Assembly: GCA_026122225.1 (NCBI GenBank)
Contig: JANEZZ010001570.1
Location: forward strand, 2,232,001 to 2,296,000
DNA length: 64,000 nt
DNA from: Heloderma charlesbogerti
Taxonomy: Eukaryota; Chordata; Lepidosauria; Squamata; Helodermatidae
Direction: 5' to 3'
The translations under genes were made by a program, and so were the position numbers. Numbering within the stretch: the first letter of the stretch is position 1; each line of letters starts with the position of its first letter. This document shows positions 46,940-57,912 of this stretch, in pieces. Under the pieces are notes generated by a model. It was not told where the DNA came from, made no database searches, and was given only the letters and a program-made list of their open reading frames with translations.

Positions 46940-48043
46940 TCTGAATGGGAGAAGCCCAGGCAGAAGCCCTTTAGGGCACCAGGCATGTCAGCTTCCATGT
47001 AAACTGAAACACTGTGGGATTGGGGTTCCAGATGTGTTCCCCATATGCTCAAAGGTTTCCTCTCTTTAGACAGTCCCATAGAGTTCTAGCAAGACTAAGC
47101 TTCACTACACATGCCTGAGGTACTCTGCAACCCATGATGGAAGGTCTACAATCCAGTGAGAAATAGATAAAAACACAGTCCCTATACTGGATCATAGACC
47201 TTTGAAATACAAGGTGTGTATCTAGTGCAGCCTCTGGCAGCTTCAAGAACCCAGAGAATAAAGAGCATAATAGCAGCCTCTAGTCTGTAATGCCCTATAG
47301 TTTGTCATGTTCTGAAGTAGGAGTTATCCATTTACGGTCTTTGATGCTATGGTGTTTTGAAATAAAGCAGCTAAAATAAATTATTGTTAACAAATATGCA
47401 ATACAAGGGCACCATGTTTATTTGTTTTTCTCTTTTCCATATCTTCACCTTAACCCAGATGGAAACTTTGTATGTGGATTTATTTTAGATTGTAGTTCTA
47501 TTCATTCTGTGTTTCAGAATAAAACTAAGGCACAACATGTTCAAAAGTCCTTGAACATTATCAAATACATGAAAGGTATGTTCCCATTGTTTGTTAAAAT
47601 TTAGCTTTTATCTTTCGCTTCATCTGTTGGTGAAAATATAGGTATTATAAAAACATTTAAAATATGAAAGACCAGGTTCAACATAGTGCTTGTTAACTCT
47701 GATAATATGAATAATTGTTAGAACCACAAGGAAGTTTGCTTCCTTTTGGTATTTTATTTATTTTTTAATTTATTAAATTTATTAATCGCCCATCTGGCTG
47801 GTCACCCAGCCACTCTGGGCAATGTACAATAATAAAAACAATTTAAAACAATAAAATTCTACACTTAAAAACATCATATTTCTAAAAATACCCTAACCCA
47901 CCCACCTGCCTGAACAACCATGTTTTTAATGCATGGCGGAAGCTCATTAAAGCTCATTGTTTTTATTGTATCTGCAAGGTCAAATTATTATGATGATTTT
48001 GAAAAGAATTAGTGCATAAAACAATATTCTTTTTTTAAAACAG
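46940..48043. other. Sequence just upstream of the first STS coding exon
   Basis: An antisense LINE tail lies at about 47,745-47,960 (CGCCCATCTGGCTGGTCACC). The exon at 48,044 begins with an acceptor, so a 5' non-coding exon must exist upstream. I could not identify it. Confidence 0.5.
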
Positions 48044-48078
48044 GTACCTCTGAAGCAATTTCACCTTAAGGCAGCAGA

Positions 48079-48224
48079 ATGTTGCTCCTTTTTCATATGA
48101 TGCTTTATCTGTGGCAAATAAGCAATGGAATAAATGGAAGGATTCCAAAGCCCAATATAGTGTTATTCATGGCTGATGACCTTGGCATTGGAGACTTGGG
48201 ATGCTATGGAAACACAACTCTAAG
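48079..48224 (+). CDS. STS: Steroid sulfatase-type arylsulfatase, first coding exon
   Basis: The exon starts after an acceptor (AAAACAG at 48,037-48,043). An in-frame TAA sits at 48,067-48,069 upstream of ATG 48,079, which fixes the start. It encodes 48 codons plus two bases and ends at AG|GTTTGC (phase 2). Residues 1-20 form a hydrophobic signal peptide. [20 protein letters not shown] follows; Asp33-Asp34 are the paired metal ligands of the sulfatase fold. Asn45-Thr-Thr is a glycosylation sequon at a position also used in human STS. Family members hydrolyse sulfate esters; STS desulfates steroid sulfates such as DHEA sulfate in the endoplasmic reticulum membrane. The best paralogue match, judged over all three exons, is STS rather than ARSD, ARSE/ARSL, ARSF or ARSH. 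Confidence 0.9.
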
Positions 48225-50102
48225 GTTTGCTAACGCTCTTGGTGATCTACGTGCCTAATTTATTTAAATACTCTACAATGTTTGGCTGCAGTGACCGAAA
48301 AACAGCCCTACAGGGAGTTTCTTCTGGTCAGAGAGATTGCGGAACATCAAAATCATAATAGAGAAACCACAAGTTAGCTGAGGTTGCCTTTTTTTGGACT
48401 GAAAAACAAAATGTAGTCCTCTGTTTGATTGACCTTTATTTGCTTCTTGCAGTCAGAAATGAAAACTATTTAAAAACCTGCCAGGCACCAGGCTGGCATC
48501 CTTGGGCAGCTGCCAATGTCGAAACACCCTGGTAGGGCCCACTCTTGCTGTCTTCCCTGGTTCCCCTTTATTTTTCCTAGCCCTACATTTCCAGTACTGT
48601 GACATGGCTGGACTAGTCACTCTTTCAATTCCCACGATGCCCATGAGATAGCACTACCCTGAGGCATCATGAGAAATTAAAGTGTGGCTACACCCAGCTG
48701 TCCAACGCTACTTGGAGCACTGCCACCACAGCTAGGGTAAGCCTGCCATGGCGTACTGATAGAGGAGGAGCTTCACCAAGGACAGGGCTGATGTCAAGGT
48801 TTTGCATAGTTGGGCACCTGCTGAGGGCCCACACTCCAGCAGCAGCCCACTGACAAGAGCCTCCTGGAGTTGCTCTCCCTCTTCACCACTGCAACCTGTG
48901 ATCTCACTCTGGCCCAGACAATGGTGGTAGTGAGAAGGAGAAGCAGTAGTGCCACCACCTACTTGCTCCCTGGCTCTCTGCCTGTCAAGCAAGCACATGG
49001 TAGCAATGATGAGAAAGAGGATGAGAAGCCACAGCAGCTGGTGACAATGGTGATGGGAAGGTAGACTCACTGAGGGAGGGGGCCTATTAAGGGTGTCTTG
49101 CCCAAGGGCCCTCAAAAACCTAGAGCTGGCACTGACTTTGCCTAGGAACCCCTCAAAGCTGGAGCCAGTCCTCGAAAATATTTATTCTATATCATTACTT
49201 CACAAACCAAATGCATTAGAAGTAAATTCGTAGTCTTGGAGGGACGGAAAACAATCAAGTTTATTTACTATCATTTTTATTTGTTTATTTAATCCAGCCA
49301 TCCTCACCACACAAGAAAGCCCTCAATATGATTTACAACAACATTGTAAAGCAATAGAAATCACATTTCTAAAATACACAGCAAAGCTAAAACGAACAAA
49401 CAGTCCAAGCTATTTTACAGCATGGCACTCAGAAGCAATTCCAAAGACTCAGGAATTCCTAGCTCAACCCCCACCCCACCACTAAATATATAAGCTTTAT
49501 ATAACTGCCTGAAAGCTAGTATGCAAAGCGAGGAGAAAGTGCAATATTGGTTGATCATGCTCATGTCTACCTGCATCCACGTCTAGACATGCTGTGGCAT
49601 TCCGCATGTCTTGTGGCTTCTGAACCCTTTTGAGGACAGCCCCATGTAGAGCATGTTGCTGCCGTCTATTTGTGAGGTAACAAAGATCTGGATAACAATT
49701 CAGGTCCTGATTCTCCAGGAGGAGGGGAAGAAGCCAGGGTTTAAGAAAGAATGTTTCAAAAATATGTAAAAATATGTTACATTTTGGTGGTGGTGTTTCT
49801 CTAATTCTGCTTTGCAAAAAATGTGAAACAACGTGATTATACTATTATTCACAGATTCCAAATTCACACCACACTGTGCCACTTCATTATATGAAATACT
49901 TTAGAAAACATAGTTTCAACTAGGAATTGATGAAAATTTGGTTGGGTTCATTTTTGATAAGAATATATAAAATCCACAAAGTCTTCAGAAACAGGATGGA
50001 AAGAGTTTGTGCTTTAAAAAATCAAATGTGGGAGAAAGCAAAACTGACAGGTTCATTCCCTAGCTAAAAAGCATTTTGATCAAAATATAATACTGCACTT
50101 CT

Positions 50103-50188
50103 TACAGTACAGTCCTATACATATTTACTCAGTACTTAGTCCCATTGTTTTCACTGAGACTTACTCCCATGTAAGTGTGCACCCTTAG
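50103..50188. repeat. Short palindromic MITE in STS intron 1
   Basis: TACAGTCCTATACATATTTA at the left and AGTGTGCACCCTTAG at the right, with ACTTAGTCCCATTG in the core. Half copies also lie near 51,610-51,690. Confidence 0.55.
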
Positions 50189-50379
50189 TTATGTTATCGT
50201 CCTTGCTCAAGTATGTTTGGGTAGGAGCGACTGGAGTGTAGCGAACATTAGAGTTGTGAAGCGACCATAAGATTTGATTCAGAGCCTAATTCAGTGCTTT
50301 GGAAAATGGCCTGATTCTGCTTGGACCCATTTGGAGGCCATCTGCTTTGACTCTGGCACTGAACCGCAGTCAAGATTCG

Positions 50380-51080
50380 GAAATCCAAAGCTTTGTGCCT
50401 CCTATTAACTATCATGAGATATTAAAAAGTGGCTATAACCTTTTTCTGTTTGTCAGAAGTGGATGGCATTTGCAGGCATAGTAGCCCCTTAGGAAGGGAT
50501 TACGCCTGCTACTTTTCAGAAAAATAAGTGCAGAGGTTTTTATTTATTTATTGCATTTATATCCCACCTGTTTTCCTCTTGCAAGGAACCCAAGGCAGCT
50601 TACATAATCCTCCTCCTCTCCATTTTATCCTCACAACAACAACCCTTTGAGGTAGGTTGGGCTGAGAGCCTGTGACTGGCCTAGAGTCACCCAGTGAGCT
50701 TCCATGGCCGACTGGGGACTAGAACCCGGATCTCCCAGCTCCCAGTCCAACACTCTCACCGCTATACCACACTGGCTCTCTTTTTGTGCCATGCACCTTT
50801 ATATTTTGATGTTATTTTAAGGGAACTGCCGATAATGTTTTTATTTCTTAGCAGAATTAGGTGAAATTTGCCCATTCTGTGGGGATCGAGCCATCCAAGT
50901 TTCAGAAGAATAAGTGCAAGGATGTTTGTGAGCAGAATTTACATTTTGAGGCTATCCAAAAAAGGATGTGCTAATCCTCCTATTTTCCTTGTGAACCATT
51001 CTTCTGAAAATGGCAGACAGCATATAGGTGTCCCTAAGTAAGGAAACAGCAAAGTTGCAGGAGGATAGTTGTTCATGTGG
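50380..51080 (-). repeat. Unclassified dispersed repeat, copy B, split by a SINE
   Basis: GCATAGTAGCCCCTTAGGAA (50,477), AAGGGAACTGCCGATAATG (about 50,820) and CAAGTTTCAGAAGAATAAGT (about 50,898) are complements of words in the 9,985-10,600 repeat. The SINE at 50,538-50,781 interrupts it. Element identity unknown. Confidence 0.55.
50538..50781 (-). mobile_element. Sauria-type squamate SINE
   Basis: Antisense copy: it starts at the ATTTATATCCCACCTG tail and ends at the tRNA-like head TATACCACACTGGCTC. Head and body are nearly complete. Confidence 0.88.
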
Positions 51081-51094
51081 AAGGGGAGTTCTCA

Positions 51095-51395
51095 AATACT
51101 TCAGAGGCCGCTCCCAGGGTGTGGAACTCTCTGCCGAGAGATACTATGTTCACTTCCTCTCTGCTGTCCTTTTGCCAGTAGGCAAAGACCTCTTTATTCA
51201 AGCAAGCTCTTGGTGTGTAAGTGGGTCTGTTGGGTTGGATGTGTTTTTATTCTGTTATTGCTGTTTTAATTGTGTTTTAATGTATTATTTTATTATTGTT
51301 TTAATCAAGCTTTATTTATGATTGTAAGCCACCTAATGTGCCATTTTTCTTAGTAGAAAGGTGGGGTACAAATCAAATCAAATCAATAATATATA
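51095..51395 (+). mobile_element. LINE 3'-terminal fragment (same group as 3.7 kb)
   Basis: It shares GGCAAAGACCTCTTTATTCA, GTAAGTGGGTCTGTTGGGTT and the AGAAAGGTGGGGTACAAATC tail with 3,735-4,015. Confidence 0.65.
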
Positions 51396-53035
51396 ATGTA
51401 TGTATGCTACCTATTTTCATAGAATGTGCATTAAAGACCGGTGATAATAATGCATTATTTTGCACAATTACATGCAATAAAGAGTAGTGATAAATTTATA
51501 GGCTATTGACCACATATACTGGTCAGCTTTAAAACAAACAAAACCAGAAACAAATGCCATACCAATGTTTCATGGTTCACTTCCCACAGAAGTCTGCTAA
51601 ATAGATCAACTGCACAATCCTTGGCATGTCTGCTTGGATGTAAGTCCCATTCATTCACAGCACTTACTCCCAGGCAAGTGCATATAGGATTATGTTGCTT
51701 TATTTATATATTTTAAGAATGTATACGTTACCCTTCAGTGTAAATATTTCTGGAGTAGTTCATAAATAAAACAATAAGATACATGAAAAAACATCATTAC
51801 AATCAAAAGGGTAGCAGACAAAAGTGGCATAATAATAAAAAAAAAAATTATGCACAATTCAAAGTATAAAAGGTCTAGGAAAATAAAAAGGTTATCACCT
51901 AGCACTGAAATACACCAGAGCAGGCACCTGGCAAGCTTCCTGGTGACTGCATTTAATAGGCAGACTGCTAATCCTGAGAAGGTCCTTTTCCCCATTATCA
52001 CCTTCCTGCAGGCAGATGGGTGCAGACTGAGGGAGGCCTCCAAAGATCATCTCAGTGTCCAGGCAGGCTTCCAGTCCTAGGGTGGCCAGGTGTAATACTG
52101 TTAGAAGATAGTCCTATATCTGAAGATGTCCTCTGTTTAAAGGGCTGTCCAGTGCAGTCCAAGTCTGTTTTAAAGAGAAAGAACCATAAGAAGGGAGAGC
52201 AGGAACCTTGAAGATGCCTGTCAAGAGTTAGCACCTGGACAGTGGACAGAGCAGATACACAGGCTACCTGGTCACAGTCTTCCCAACTATGGTGAGAAGT
52301 ACTGTATTTCAGTTCAATTGTATTCAGATTATAGTGATTATTTCTAAATCTGCATGTATACATATAAATCAGCACATGCAAATTTTATGCAAAGTCACAT
52401 CCTCCCTCTGCCCTTTTGGTGATTTGTAAGTGGCCACCTCATCAGATGCCCAGGCCCCAAGCTGTTTAAGCCTTTAAAGAAAATGAACAGCACTTTGAAT
52501 TGCATCTGGAATTAGACTGGGAGTCCATGTCGGGGGGGGGGGGGTAACATTGGCAACATAAATTTCCATATAAAGCCTAGCAGCTGTTTCCAAACAGTCT
52601 CCAAAGGCAGCTCCATATAGTCTATTCTGGAGGTTACCAAGGCATGAATAAGGGTGGCCAGACATTATTGCACAAGTACAAAGGCTTTGAGCAGTTTTGA
52701 TAACCACTAGGATTGTGAAGAAGGGAATATATTATCTTGCTTATATAAAACTCTTTCCATTTAAGCATGCAATGTATGTAGGCCGAGAGAAGAAAGACAC
52801 ATGTGTAGTGAAAATGTCCCGGCTCCCATATTTAAGCACAGACGAACAGAGCACAAATACAATTGACTGAGGCATATGACTGACAGATTGTTTCAAAACA
52901 CATATTCCTTCAAATTTAGATTTACTTGATAACAGTGTGCTAACATCATCATCACACACTCGCACACTGTGTTGTAGTTCTGTGCCACCTAACTGTTCTA
53001 CATATGCTGTATTTGTTCTATAAATCACAATCTAG

Positions 53036-53180
53036 AACAGCCTTCCCTAACCTGGTAGCTGCCAGATGTTTTGAACTACAACTCCCATCATCCCTGACCA
53101 TTAGTCATGTTGCCTCAGGCTGATGGGAGTTGCAGTTCAAACTATCTTTAGGGCACCTGGTTGGGTAAGGCTGATCTAGA
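53036..53180. repeat. hAT-like MITE (CAACCTGG/CCAGATGTT type)
   Basis: TAACCTGGTAGCTGCCAGAT and GAACTACAACTCCCATCATC are mirrored by GATGGGAGTTGCAGTTCAAA and GCACCTGGTTGGGTAAGGC around a CCTGACCATTAGTCATG centre. Confidence 0.7.
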
Positions 53181-53271
53181 GGAACATCATGAGAATTTTA
53201 AATAGTCTGAACTCCCTCAGCTCTACGTATTCAGAATAAGGATGCAATTAAAATGCTGTTTTCCCCCTCAG

Positions 53272-53393
53272 AACTCCCAATATTGACAAGTTAGCTAAAG
53301 AAGGAACACAACTGACTCAACATATCGTACCTTCTCCACTATGCACCCCAAGCAGGGCAGCTTTCTTGACAGGCCGGTATCCCGTCAGAACAG
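53272..53393 (+). CDS. STS: Steroid sulfatase-type arylsulfatase, coding exon 2 (active site)
   Basis: The exon lies between TTTTCCCCCTCAG and G|GTAAAG and joins in frame (AG + A = Arg49). It encodes [19 protein letters not shown], followed by [25 protein letters not shown] is the sulfatase signature. Cys73 would be oxidised to formylglycine by the formylglycine-generating enzyme SUMF1, and Arg77 stabilises it. The 122-bp length leaves phase 1 at the end. Numbering is two residues shorter than I recall for human STS (Cys75). No stop or frameshift is seen, consistent with a functional gene. Confidence 0.93.
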
Positions 53394-53770
53394 GTAAAGT
53401 ATGTTCGTAAATTTTTATTCCAAAATCCACTATCAGGCAATCCCTTTATTAGGATCTACCAAATATGCACAAAATTGTGGGCAAGCTTTTGGCCTCTCCA
53501 GATCTCTTCAGAAGACAGCAAGTTAGGTTGTTGGTATTGTTTATTTCATTTATAAAGATAAAAAAAATAGAATAAAAAGTATTTTCAAAAAAAGAAGAAG
53601 ACAGCAAGTTACAGAAGCAGGTGGCGGGGAGAAGTGGGGAAGAGGCCGACATTGAAAGGCGATCTTGATGTTGGAAGTCATGAAGTCTGCATTTTCTGGT
53701 TAATCCTAATACGGGAATTGCCAGGCTGATATTTTGGATTTTTTTTTCTTATGGAGCAGCCTGGTTTATC

Positions 53771-53801
<31 letters not shown>

Positions 53802-54031
53802 TTCATTCATTCATTCATTCATTCATTTCATTTCTATACCGCCCAATAGCCAAAGCTCTCTTGGCGGTTCACAAAAATTAAAACCAAACGGCACACAATA
53901 AAACAATTTAAAATATATAGAACATTAAAACCACAATATAACAACACAACCACAATAAAACCTAGCAGCAGTGCAGGAGTTTAAAATACAGATTTAAAAC
54001 AGCAAAGCTAAAAGTTTAGAAAGCTAAAATG

Positions 54032-57000
54032 CTAAAATGCCTGGGAAAATAAAAAGGTCTTCACCTGGCGCCGGAAGGAATACAATGTAGGTGCCAGGCG
54101 AACCTCACTAGGGAGCTCATTCCAGAGCCGGGGTGCCACAGCAGAAAAAGCCCTCCTCCTAGTAGCCACCTGCCTCACTTCCTTTGGCAGGGGCTCATGG
54201 AGAAGGGCCGCTAAGGATAATCTTAAGGTCTGGGCACACATATGGGAGGAGGCGATCCTTCACATAACCTGGCCCCAAGCTGTTAAGGGCTTTAAATGTT
54301 AATACCAGCACTTTGAATCGGGCCCGGAAATGGACTGGCAGCCAGTGCAGCTGAAAAAGTACTGGCGTAATATGAGCTCGCAGGCCAGTCCCTGTTAACA
54401 ATCTTGCTGCCCTATTTTGGACCAGCTGAAGTTTCCGGACCGTTTTCAAAGGCAGCCCCACATACTACGCATTGCAGTAATCCAGACGAGAAGTTATCAG
54501 AGCATGGATCACTGTAGCTAGGCTATCTCTGTCCAGATAAGGGCGTAGTTGGTATACCAGCCTAAGCTGAGAAAAAGTGCTCCGTGCCACTGAGTTCACC
54601 TGTGCCTCAAGTGACAGTTCTGGATCCAAGAGCACCCCCAAACTACGAACCTGATCCTTTAGGGGGAGTGCAACCCCCTCCAGATCAGGTTGAATATCAC
54701 CTAGCCAGGCAGACGAACCACCCACTAACAGTACCTCCGTCTTGTCTGGATTGAGTTTCAGTTTATTGGCCCTCATCCAGGCCATTACCGTGCCCAGGCC
54801 CTGATTCAGGACAGCCACTGCCTCACCTGGTTTTGATGAGAAAGAGATGTAGAGCTGGGTGTCATCTGCATATTGATGGCACCTCAGCCCACACCTCCGG
54901 CTAATTTCCCCCAGCGGTTTCATGTAGATGTTAAACAGCATGGGGGATAAAATAGAGCCCTGTGGAACCCCATGGCACAATTACCATGGCACAGAGCAGT
55001 AATCCCCCAGCACCATCTTCTGGAATCAGCCATCCAAGTAGGAGCAGAACCACTGTAGTGCAGTGCCTCCAACTCCCAACCCAGACAACCTATCTGGAAG
55101 GATACCATGGTCGATGGTATTGAAAGCCGCTGAGAGGTCCAGAAGAATCAACAGGGTCGCACTCCCCCTGTCCCTTTCCTGGCAGAGGTCATCCCACAGG
55201 GCGACCAAGGAAGTTTCTGTTCCAAAACCAGGTCTGAAGCCCGATTGAAATGGATCTAGATAATCCGTTTCATTCAACAGTGCCTGGAGCTGTCCTACAA
55301 CCACCCGCTCAAGCACCTTGCCCAGGAAGGGGATGTTGGCCACTGGCCTATAATTATTAACATCCTCTGGGTCCAGGTTAGGCTTTTTCAGGAGTGGTCT
55401 AATTACCGCCTCTTTTAAAGCGGCAGGCACCACTCCCTCTCTCAAGGAGGAATTTACAACCTCCTGGACCCAGCCAGACACCCCTCCTTGTTTGATTTAA
55501 TAAGCCATGACGGGCAAGGATCAAGCACACAAGTGGTCGATCGGACTTGGCCAAGCACCTTGTCCGCATCCTCAGGCCTCAGTAACTGAAACTCATCCAA
55601 TAAAACTGGACCAGACGGTGCTCTAAACACCTCTACCAATGGAACTGCATTAATCATGGTGTCCAATTCATGACGAATCTGAGCGACTTTATCCTCAAAG
55701 TGCCGTGCAAACTCATCACAGCATGCCACCAAGGGTTCCACCATCTCTCTCCCTGGCCCAGAATGTAACAGGCCGCGAACCACTTGGAAAAACTCCTCTG
55801 GATGATACTGAGAAGATGCAATGCTGGTGGGAAAGAACTGTCTCTTTGCCACCCCCACAACCCAGAGTAGGCTTGATAATGAGCTCTAACCTGTGTTCAG
55901 TCAGACTCAGTACGAGTTTTCCTCCACCTGTGTTCTAGCTGTCTCCCTTCTTGCTTCATTGCCCTCAGCTCAGGTGTATACCAAGGAGCTGGCCGGGCTC
56001 TGCTCAGAGGGAGAGGGCGCTTGGACGCAATCGTGTCAACCGCCCGAGTCATCTCTGCATTCCACAGAGCGACCTGGGCTTCGATAGGAGCACCAGCCAT
56101 ACCAGCAGGAAAAGCCCCCAGAGGCAGAGCCCTCTGGAATCCATCAGAATCCATTAATCTCTGGGGGTGGACCATTTTAATAGGTCCCCCACCCTTGCAG
56201 AGGGGAAAGGCTGCCAGGAGTCTAAACCTCAGCAGGAAGTGATCTGACCATGACAAAGGGACAGATGTTAAGTCCTCCACTTTCAGATCACCATCCTCCT
56301 GCCCAGTCAAGAAAACCAGATCAAGCATGTGTCCTTTTATATGCGTTGGGCCGATGACATGTTGGGACAGCCCCATGGTTGTCATGGCGGCCATGAAGTC
56401 CCGGATACAGCGGCCTTGGCATGGAAGTTGAGATCCCCCAGGACCATCATCCTAGGGGTCCTCACCACCAAGTCCGAGACCACCTCCGTCAGCTCAGGCA
56501 GGGAGTCTGGTGGGCAGCGGGGTGGCGGTACACCAACAGAATCCCTAATCTGTCCCGGGTACACAACACAAGGTACAAACACTCAAGATCTGCACTCGAA
56601 TGAGCAGGAAGCCTGGAGAGGGAGATTGAATTCCTATAGACCACGGCAACCCCACTCCCTGACCCTCAAGTCGGTGTTGGTGCTGCACCGAGTACCCAGG
56701 AGGGCACAGCTGGGATAGGGGTGGACGAAAGTCACTTACCTGTCCTCGAAGGACGTTTGCGGTGGGGGGGAGGCGCTTCGCTAGTCCCCCCGCGAAGTTC
56801 AGGCCGGGGGGGGGAGGCTTCCTGCCTCGCCCCGGCCGAAATTCAGGCCAGGGAGGAGGCTTCCCGCCTCGCCCGGCCGCGAACGCGAAAGTTTTTTAAA
56901 AAAACAAAAACGCCCCCTGATAGGCTACGTGACGATTCACGTAGCCTATCACAGCTAGATCTGCAAAGTCAGCCGTGATAGGCTACGTCAATCGTCACGT

Positions 57001-57912
57001 AGCCTATCACGGGTGACTTTAAAAAAACAAAACAAAACCGCATACGCTAATGGCGGCCCCCATAGGGAGCTGCCATTCGCGTTCCTTATTTAGTCGCTGT
57101 AGTCTACGTAAATGTTTACGTAGACTATGGCGAAAATAAGGGCAACGCAAATAGTGTTGCCCTTATTTTCGCCGTAGTCTACGTAAACATTTACGTAGAC
57201 TACAGCGACCAAATAAGGAACGGGAATGGCGGCTCCCTATGGGGGCCGCCATTATCCGTACACGGTTTTTTGTTTTTTTTTTTAATTCACCCGTGATAGG
57301 CTACGTGACGATTGACGTAGCCTATCACGGCTGACTTTGCAAATCTAGCCGTGATAGGCTACGTGAATCGTCACGTAACCTATCAGGGGGCGTTTTTGTT
57401 TTTTTTTTTCCTTTCATTGCAATGGTGGCGGCAGCAGCCAGTCGAAAGACCGGCTGCCGCTCCCGTCCCACTCAAACACCCGCTGAACCGCCGGCCGGAC
57501 CCGCCGCCGGGAGGGACATTCGGCGAAGGTAAGTCCCGTCCCGGGGGGGGGGCGGGGGGGGTTCGGAGGATTTCTCCCCGAAACTTGTTTGGGGGGCCGA
57601 ACACGTTGGCGCTCGGCCCCCCGAAGTTTTGGGGAGAAATTCTCCGCCAACCCTAAGCTGGGAGAGAGTGACCCCTCCCAGTTCCCCCACCCAGGTCTCA
57701 GTAATACATACCAGGTCAGCCCCCTCATCCACAATCAAATCATGGATGAGGAAGATTTTATTTTGGGCCGACCTGGCATTCAGCAGCAGCAGCAGCACCA
57801 GACCTGAGGGCAGACTGGTAAGGCTGCCAGGAACCATCAGGTTGGGGGAAGAACCAGAAGAGGGGACAGCTGTAAGGTGTCTAGCCCTCTTCTCCTCATC
57901 TGGCCTGTTAAT
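54032..57912 (-). pseudogene. LINE ORF2 (endonuclease-reverse transcriptase), disrupted
   Basis: Upstream part: NARSAQNKIFLIHDLIVDEG and LVCITETW (about 57,680-57,800), the start of an APE-type endonuclease, cut by the hAT element. Endonuclease C-terminal sequence is LSWSDHFLLRFRLL (about 56,240-56,290). Reverse transcriptase follows: NYRPVANIPFLGKVLERVV, LLILLDLSAAFNTIDHGIL (about 55,120-55,180), [17 protein letters not shown], then [15 protein letters not shown] with the YADD catalytic pair (about 54,850-54,880). The C-terminus is FQLHWLPVHFRARFKVLV and RRAFSAVAPRLWNELP. A stop near 54,463 (DYCNA-stop-YVGL), a rearranged site near 54,980-55,026 and frame changes near 55,470 and 55,860 disable it. 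Confidence 0.85.
56716..57655 (+). mobile_element. Palindromic hAT-like element, longest copy, perfect 8-bp TSD
   Basis: It runs from TAGGGGTGGACGAAAGTC to TTCTCCGCCAACCCTA. AGCTGGGA flanks it on both sides (56,708-56,715 and 57,656-57,663). The core (about 56,911-57,392) is a large inverted repeat centred at about 57,151. It contains six smaller palindromes in mirror order: 56,918-56,951, 56,975-57,010, 57,099-57,126, 57,175-57,202, 57,293-57,328 and 57,351-57,385. Outer parts are GC-rich and differ left and right. The right part has a 13-bp-stem type hairpin with a GAAA loop (about 57,430-57,460) and a long subterminal hairpin with GAGAAATTCTCC. Donor-like sites face outward at 56,734-56,742 (minus) and 57,526-57,534 (plus). 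There is no transposase, so it must be mobilised in trans. Confidence 0.9.

Larger units (their letters stand above)
48225..53271 (+). other. STS intron 1 (5,047 bp)
   Basis: It has GT...AG borders: GTTTGC at the donor and TTTTCCCCCTCAG at the acceptor. It holds a dispersed repeat at about 48,790-49,140, antisense LINE remnants (about 49,262-49,730; 51,700-52,080; 52,430-52,740), the repeat at 50,380-51,080 with a SINE inside, a sense LINE 3' end (51,095-51,395) and a hAT-like MITE (about 53,036-53,180). No further exon was seen. Confidence 0.8.
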
